Origin: JAEUNX01 sp034004685
GTDB taxonomy: Bacteria > Pseudomonadota > Gammaproteobacteria > Burkholderiales > Rhodocyclaceae
Direction: 5' to 3'
Length of the DNA stretch: 53,641 nt
Assembly: GCA_034004685.1 (NCBI GenBank)
Contig: JAVEWG010000026.1
Coordinates: 1 to 53,641 of the forward strand
In this document: positions 49,504 through 53,641 of the stretch, piece by piece
Layout: every line of letters begins with the position of its first letter
Numbering within the stretch: the stretch's first letter is position 1
Made by a program: the position numbers and the translations under genes
Notes under the pieces: model-generated
Told to the model about the DNA's origin: nothing
What the model saw: only the letters and a program-made list of their open reading frames with translations
Database searches by the model: none

Positions 49504-50106
49504 ATGGCCCGGGATCAGAAGTCGCAAGCCAAGCCCAAACCCCAGTCCGCCGGCAAAAGCCAAGGGGGCGTGCTGGTGGGGATTTTCATCGGGCTGCTGC
49601 TGGGGGCCCTCCTGGCGGCGGGGGCGGCCCTGTATTTCATGCGTACCGCCCCGGTGCGCCAGCCCGAGCCCAATCGGCCCACCGTCGCGCCTGAACCCAC
49701 CGCGCCGCCGGTGGCCCTGCCGGGCAAGCCTGGGGACAAGCCGGTGGAAAAGCCCCAGTTCGACTTCTACAAGATCCTGCCCCAGGGGGATAGCTCGGTG
49801 CCCGAGCCCAGTCCGGACAACGTGGCGGCCCACCTGGCGCCCTCCGGGCAGCGCCCGGCGGCGCCCAGCGACAAGCTCTACCTCCAGGTGGGGGCTTTCG
49901 AGGATCCCGCCGAGGCGGACAACCTCAAGGCCCGCCTGGCCCTGATGGGTATCGAGGCCAGTTCCCAGCGGGTGGAGTTGCCGGAAAAGGGCGCGGTGCA
50001 CCGGGTGCGGGTCGGCCCCTATGCCAGCGTGGAAGCCCTGAATGGGGTGCGCGCCCAGTTGGTCCAGGCGGGCATCCCGGTGGCCGTGGTGAAGAACAAA
50101 CCGTGA
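49504..50106 (+). CDS. SPOR-domain inner-membrane protein
   Basis: A 200-residue type II membrane protein: a short basic cytoplasmic start, one helix (about 22-44), a Pro-rich periplasmic linker (45-118), and a C-terminal SPOR domain (about 122-198; KLYLQVGAFEDPAEADNLKARLALMGIEA, HRVRVGPYAS). SPOR domains bind denuded glycan strands at the division septum, so a FtsN-like role is likely. It starts 15 bp after argS and is followed by dsbA, a run common in this group. Confidence 0.92.
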   Translation: MARDQKSQAKPKPQSAGKSQGGVLVGIFIGLLLGALLAAGAALYFMRTAPVRQPEPNRPTVAPEPTAPPVALPGKPGDKPVEKPQFDFYKILPQGDSSVPEPSPDNVAAHLAPSGQRPAAPSDKLYLQVGAFEDPAEADNLKARLALMGIEASSQRVELPEKGAVHRVRVGPYASVEALNGVRAQLVQAGIPVAVVKNKP

Positions 50107-50174
50107 GCGCGGTGGCGGGAACGTCCCGTGTTCCCCTCCGTCTCAGTCATTCAACGATCAATCCGGAGCACAGC

Positions 50175-50816
50175 ATGCAGCGTCGCCTCGTTCTCAAGCA
50201 GATGGCCGCCCTGGGCGGTCTGGCCCTAGTCGGTTCCCGCGCCCTGGCCCAGGGCGCCCCCTACACCGTCCTGCCCACGCCCCAGCCCACCGAGGCCAAG
50301 GGCAAGGTGGAGGTGATCGAGTTTTTCTCCTACGGCTGCCCCCACTGCCATGATTTCGATCCGCTGCTCACTGGCTGGGTCAAGAATCTCCCCAAGGATG
50401 TGAATTTCCTGCGGGTGCCCATCACCTTCAATCGCCCCGAATGGGCCGCCTACGGTCGCATTTACTACGCCCTGGAGGCGATGGGTGAGCTAGACCGGCT
50501 CCACCCGGAAGTCTTCAAGGCCCTCCACGAATCCCACATTCCCATCCATGAAGAAGCCGCCCTGCTGGACTGGGCGGCCAGCAAGGGCGTGGACCGCAAG
50601 AAGCTGGCCGAGACCCTTCGCTCCTACGGTGTCCTGCAGGCGCGCATGCCCAGGGCGCTCCAGGTGGCCGCCGCCTACAAGGTGACGGGCGTGCCGCTCC
50701 TGGCGGTGGATGGCAAGTGGATGATTTCTGCTAGTGGCGCCAAGGGGTTCGACAACATGCTCAAGGTGGCCGACGAGCTGATCCTCAAGGCCCGCAAGGA
50801 ACAGGGCCGGAGCTGA
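50175..50816 (+). CDS. dsbA: Thiol:disulfide interchange protein DsbA
   Basis: A 213-residue periplasmic oxidase that forms disulfides in secreted proteins. A signal peptide ends near Ala25 (RALA/QGAP). The thioredoxin active site is GCPHCH within VIEFFSYGCPHCHDF, with helical insertion and the cis-Pro loop VTGVPLLAV. CGGAGCACAGC supports the ATG at 50175; a longer frame upstream overlaps the SPOR gene. It lies in the argS-SPOR-dsbA run. A perfect palindrome with a T-run follows 26 bp later, just inside the annotated SDR frame. Confidence 0.95.
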   Translation: MQRRLVLKQMAALGGLALVGSRALAQGAPYTVLPTPQPTEAKGKVEVIEFFSYGCPHCHDFDPLLTGWVKNLPKDVNFLRVPITFNRPEWAAYGRIYYALEAMGELDRLHPEVFKALHESHIPIHEEAALLDWAASKGVDRKKLAETLRSYGVLQARMPRALQVAAAYKVTGVPLLAVDGKWMISASGAKGFDNMLKVADELILKARKEQGRS

Positions 50817-50820
50817 GCCG

Positions 50821-51621
50821 GTGGGGGGTTCCCGGGAGCAGGACGGCCCGCCTGGCGGGCCGTTGGTTTTTCTGACCGGTGCGTCCAGCGGCCTGGGGGA
50901 GGCTTTCGCCCGCCACTACGCCGCCCGGGGCGCGACCCTGGGTCTGGTGGCCCGGCGCGGGGAGCGGCTGGCGGAACTGGCGGCGGGATTGCCCGGCAGC
51001 CATCGCTGGTATGCCGTGGATGTGGCGGATGCCCCGGCCCTGGGGCGGGCGGCCGGTGATTTCATGGCCCGCTTCGGCGTGCCGGACATTGTCATTGCCA
51101 ATGCTGGGGTGTCGGTGGGCACCCTCACCGAATGGGCCGAGGACCTGGCGGCTTTCGACCGCGTGTTGCGCACCAATGTGCTGGGGGTGGTGGCCACCTT
51201 CCAGCCCTTCGTCGAGGCCATGCGGGCGCGGGGCAGCGGGCGACTGGTGGGGATCGCGTCGGTGGCGGGGGTGCGGGGCCTGCCCGGCGCCGGGGCCTAC
51301 AGCGCCTCCAAGGCGGCGCTAACGCGTTATCTGGAAAGCCTGCGGGTGGAGCTGCACGGCAGCGGGGTGAAGGTGGTAACCCTGGCGCCGGGATACATCG
51401 CGACCCCCATGACGGCGGTCAATCCCTACCCCATGCCCTTCCTGCTCCAGGCCGATGACGCCGCCCGCCGGATGGCCCGGGTGATCGAGGCGGGCCGGGC
51501 CCATGGGGTGGTGCCCTGGCAGATGGCCCTGGTGGCGCGGATTCTGGGGGCGTTGCCCAACGGTCTGTACGACCGCCTGTTCGCCCGGGCCGGCCGCAAG
51601 CCCCGGGGCTTGCCCCTGTGA
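50821..51621 (+). CDS. Short-chain dehydrogenase/reductase
   Basis: A 266-residue classical SDR. The cofactor motif TGASSGLG, NAG (ANAGVSVG), the catalytic Ser in VGIASVAG, and Tyr-x3-Lys (YSASK) are present, with a C-terminal extension ending in arginines and prolines. Its substrate is unknown. The first start is GTG 50821, only 4 bp after dsbA. The first 14 codons are coded by a perfect terminator-like palindrome, and the SDR fold needs only a few residues before TGASSGLG, so TTG 50863 is an alternative start. Confidence 0.88.
   Translation: MGGSREQDGPPGGPLVFLTGASSGLGEAFARHYAARGATLGLVARRGERLAELAAGLPGSHRWYAVDVADAPALGRAAGDFMARFGVPDIVIANAGVSVGTLTEWAEDLAAFDRVLRTNVLGVVATFQPFVEAMRARGSGRLVGIASVAGVRGLPGAGAYSASKAALTRYLESLRVELHGSGVKVVTLAPGYIATPMTAVNPYPMPFLLQADDAARRMARVIEAGRAHGVVPWQMALVARILGALPNGLYDRLFARAGRKPRGLPL
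50843..50871 (+). terminator. Perfect palindrome with T-run inside the SDR 5' end
   Basis: ACGGCCCGCC and GGCGGGCCGT (10-bp arms, 1-base centre, 50843-50863) are followed by TGG and five T (50867-50871). By form it is an intrinsic terminator for dsbA, yet it lies within the first codons of the SDR frame as read from GTG 50821. Confidence 0.65.
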
Positions 51622-51702
51622 GGATAGTCCGGGCGCCCTCAAGTTAAAGTGGGGTCGTCCGTTGACGGGCTTATCCGACAAGCCCGATCCCTGGAGTTTT
51701 CC

Positions 51703-52107
51703 ATGGCAGCAGCCCCCTTTGAGCGCCGTGCGCGGCAGCGCTTCATCACCCTGCGAGCAGGCGATTCGCCCTTCCGGATGTGGCTGAACGGCTCGGAAGT
51801 CCCCCTGGACGATCTTTCCGTGGAGGGTTTTTCCCTGCAGCTTTCCACCCCGCCCTCCGCCGAGGCGGAATTCGAGTTCGTGCTGCGTTTCGAGGGCCGT
51901 CCCGGGGAGATCGCCGGGTGGGCCCGGGCGGTGAATTTTCAGCGATGGACGGGGTCGGGCCTGGTGGGGTGCCGCTTCGTGAGCTTTGGCGGTGATGGCC
52001 TGGCGCGCCTGCGGGGCTGGCTGTCGGGCCACGTGGTGGCCTGCTCGGCCCTGCCTCTGTCGCCCCAGGAGGCCGTGGCCATCGTGAATGGCCCCTCCAT
52101 TGTGTGA
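51703..52107 (+). CDS. PilZ-domain protein
   Basis: A 134-residue single-domain protein with the c-di-GMP-binding marks of PilZ: an RxxxR-type start ERRARQRF (residues 6-13) and, after one strand, the D/N-x-S-x-x-G motif DLSVEG (about 38-43), with beta strands and a C-terminal helix. So it probably senses c-di-GMP; the target is unknown. The ATG at 51703 is chosen over an upstream GTG frame because CTGGAG precedes it. The gene stands alone between the SDR and the VF530 gene. Confidence 0.85.
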   Translation: MAAAPFERRARQRFITLRAGDSPFRMWLNGSEVPLDDLSVEGFSLQLSTPPSAEAEFEFVLRFEGRPGEIAGWARAVNFQRWTGSGLVGCRFVSFGGDGLARLRGWLSGHVVACSALPLSPQEAVAIVNGPSIV

Positions 52108-52281
52108 GGGACCCGAACGGACCTGGCGCCCATCGGGTGGGGGATTGCTCTACGTCGATCCCTCTCCGGGCATGGAATCAGCCACCACTTCCCCATTGGC
52201 AGCCTGAAAGCACTTGTTAAAACCGTGGGCAGTCGGTTGGGCGACTGTTATTGTTCGCCCGCCCCCACTGGATACCTGCCC

Positions 52282-52560
52282 ATGACCGAACCCCAGCCCA
52301 ACAATCCCCTCCACGGCATCACCCTGGAAAAGCTCCTGACCGGGCTGGTGGCCCGCCTTGGCTGGGCCGAGTTGGGGCGACGGGTGGAGATCCGCTGCTT
52401 CAACCACGAACCCAGCATCGCCTCCAGTCTCAAGTTTCTGCGCCGTACCCCCTGGGCCCGGGAGCAGGTCGAGGCGCTTTATCTGCAAGGGCTGGGCGGC
52501 GGCACCTCCCGGCCCGGCGCCCCTCAAGGCGGATTTCACAAGAGCGGAACCCAGGCATGA
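52282..52560 (+). CDS. VF530-family (DUF2132) DNA-binding-like protein
   Basis: A 92-residue member of the VF530/DUF2132 family of small helical proteins that may bind nucleic acid. Family blocks: NNPLHGITLEKLLTGLV, GWAELG, IRCFNHEPSIASSLKFLRRTPWAREQVEALYL. The tail is Gly/Pro-rich. Its TGA overlaps the RIO kinase ATG as ATGA, so the two proteins are made together. The function is unknown. A 174-bp leader upstream holds no gene and no obvious promoter. Confidence 0.9.
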   Translation: MTEPQPNNPLHGITLEKLLTGLVARLGWAELGRRVEIRCFNHEPSIASSLKFLRRTPWAREQVEALYLQGLGGGTSRPGAPQGGFHKSGTQA

Positions 52561-53411
52561 AAACCCCCGGCAGGATCGAACCCCTGGTGACCGAAGGTTT
52601 GGTGGATCAGGTGCTGCGTCAGCTCATGAGCGGCAAGGAAGCCAACGTTTATGTGGTCCAGTGCGGAGAGGAACTGCGCTGCGCCAAGGTCTATAAGGAG
52701 GCCAACAAGCGTGGCTTCCATACCGCGACCGACTACACCGAGGGCCGCAAGACCAAGAACAGCCGCCAGGCCCGGGCCATGGCCAAGCGCTCGCGCTACG
52801 GCCGCCAGGAGCAGGAAATGGCCTGGCAGCACGCCGAGGTGGACGCCTTGCGCCTGCTGGCCGGCGTGGGCGTGCGGGTGCCGACTCCCTACGACTTTCA
52901 CGAAGGCGTGCTGCTGATGGAGCTGGTGGCCGATGAGGATGGCGAACCGGCCCCCCGCCTCAATGACGTGGTGCTCGATGAGGATACCGCCCGGCGCTAC
53001 CACGCCGATCTGGTCCGCCAGGTGGTCCGCATGCTGTGCGCAGGGGTCGTGCACGGGGATCTCTCCGAGTACAACGTGCTGGTGGATCGTGATGGGCCGG
53101 TGATCATCGATCTGCCCCAGGCGGTGGATGCGGCCGCCAACAACAACGCCCGCCGCATCCTGGAGCGGGACGTGGCCAACCTGGCCGCCTATTTCGGGCA
53201 ATTTGCCCCGGATCTGCTGGGTAAGGATTACGGCAAGGAAATCTGGGCGCTCTACGAATCCGGCAAGCTCCATCCCGACAGCCCCCTCACCGGGGTTTTC
53301 CGGGCGGACCAGCCGGTTTCCGATCTGGGCGAGGTCCTGCGGATCATCGAGGCGGCCCGGGAGGAAGAGGACGCACGGCAAGCGGGCCGGGCCGCGGCCG
53401 CCGAGGCCTGA
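52557..53411 (+). CDS. RIO1-type serine protein kinase
   Basis: A 284-residue RIO-family atypical kinase. The nucleotide loop is MSGKEANVYVV with the KVYKEANKRGF strand, the catalytic loop is HGDLSEYNVLV, and the metal-binding loop is IIDLPQAVD. It lacks the N-terminal winged helix of RIO2. Archaeal and eukaryotic RIO kinases act in small-subunit ribosome maturation; bacterial members are poorly studied. Here it is coupled to the VF530 gene and followed 12 bp later by arfB, a ribosome-rescue gene, which hints at a ribosome-related role. The tail is Ala/Glu-rich. Confidence 0.92.
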   Translation: MKTPGRIEPLVTEGLVDQVLRQLMSGKEANVYVVQCGEELRCAKVYKEANKRGFHTATDYTEGRKTKNSRQARAMAKRSRYGRQEQEMAWQHAEVDALRLLAGVGVRVPTPYDFHEGVLLMELVADEDGEPAPRLNDVVLDEDTARRYHADLVRQVVRMLCAGVVHGDLSEYNVLVDRDGPVIIDLPQAVDAAANNNARRILERDVANLAAYFGQFAPDLLGKDYGKEIWALYESGKLHPDSPLTGVFRADQPVSDLGEVLRIIEAAREEEDARQAGRAAAAEA

Positions 53412-53423
53412 AGGGAGGCCCCC

Positions 53424-53641
53424 ATGCGCCCCTGTTTCACCATTGCCCCCGAGGAGGTGGAGATCACCGCCATCCGTGCCCAAGGGGCCGGCGGGCAGAA
53501 CGTCAACAAGGTTTCCAACGCGGTACACCTGCGTTTCAACATCGCGGCCTCGTCCCTGCCGGAGGCCATCCGGGAACGGCTCCTGCACCTGGGCGACCAG
53601 CGCATCAGCAAGGACGGCGTCATCATCATCAAGGCCCAGTC
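53424..53641 (+). CDS. arfB: Peptidyl-tRNA hydrolase ArfB, 5' part (runs off the window)
   Basis: The first 72 codons of ArfB/YaeJ, the release-factor-like protein that frees stalled ribosomes. The catalytic GGQ is in AQGAGGQNVNKVSNAVHLRF, and the IAPEEVEITAIRAQG start and DGVIIIKAQS block match the family. AAGGGAGG precedes the ATG. The C-terminal basic tail that enters the mRNA channel lies outside the window. It is 12 bp after the RIO kinase stop and likely in the same transcript. Confidence 0.9.
   Translation, partial: MRPCFTIAPEEVEITAIRAQGAGGQNVNKVSNAVHLRFNIAASSLPEAIRERLLHLGDQRISKDGVIIIKAQ

Noticed and set aside
1..53641. CRISPR arrays, tRNA or rRNA genes, prophage or integron structures
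   Set aside because: Scanning by eye found no regularly spaced repeats, no cloverleaf with a conserved T-arm, no rRNA-like stretches and no phage genes.

Overview
The window is a high-GC (roughly 65-70%) bacterial chromosome segment packed with protein genes and carrying no rRNA, tRNA or CRISPR array that I could see. The gene content points to a betaproteobacterium, most likely of the Rhodocyclales (Azospira/Dechloromonas-like): a lptB-rpoN-hpf-ptsN-hprK run, the ubiUVT genes for oxygen-independent ubiquinone synthesis, an OmpW porin behind an FNR-type promoter, a hydrogenase-maturation (hyp) cluster, and an argS-SPOR-dsbA-SDR run. The taxon is inferred from gene families and order, not from a marker-gene search.

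Layout. 1-433: the end of an IS3-family insertion sequence followed by lower-GC DNA. 434-5434 (minus): hypA-hypB-hypF-hypC-hypD, tightly overlapped, with no hypE behind hypD. 5822-11651 (minus): a small hypothetical gene, a large membrane-bound hybrid histidine kinase, ilvD. 11795-14643 (plus): yceH-lgt-malonyl-CoA decarboxylase. 14647-16128: a fumarylacetoacetate-hydrolase-family gene divergent from a FolE-like gene that has lost several GTP cyclohydrolase residues, with a perfect palindrome between them. 16153-16312: a 160-bp MITE-like element with 19-bp terminal repeats and a CTAG target duplication, placed at the mgtC stop codon. 17250-19962 (plus): an alpha/beta hydrolase, ttcA, and a degenerate cyclase-FHA protein. 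20029-25926 (minus): psiF, then recA-recX-lptB-rpoN-hpf-ptsN-hprK. 26102 (plus): ompW. 26782-31726 (minus): pncC-pgpA-thiL and nusB-ribH-ribBA-ribE. 31831-42195 (minus): a CsgG-like lipoprotein, dsbD, cutA, a NodIJ-type ABC exporter, a GST, a hydrolase, a 2Fe-2S ferredoxin, a VanZ-like protein and ubiT-ubiV-ubiU. 42300-47623 (minus): a sodium:solute symporter, a 703-residue arginase-ornithine aminotransferase fusion, and ubiB. 47755-53641 (plus): argS, SPOR protein, dsbA, SDR, PilZ protein, VF530 protein, RIO kinase and the start of arfB.

How the genes fit together. Several units suit a facultative anaerobe. ubiUVT makes ubiquinone without O2, and both ubiUVT and ompW have FNR-like sites spaced correctly from a -10 element. 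The hyp genes build the NiFe site of hydrogenases. DsbA and DsbD handle envelope disulfides.

The most unusual object is the arginase-ornithine aminotransferase fusion at 43859-45970. It joins two consecutive steps of arginine breakdown (arginine to ornithine plus urea, then ornithine to glutamate semialdehyde) in one polypeptide, with both active sites apparently intact. Other items worth attention are the divergent FolE-like protein, the MITE-like element, the missing hypE beside an IS end, and the coupling of lptB-rpoN to recA-recX.
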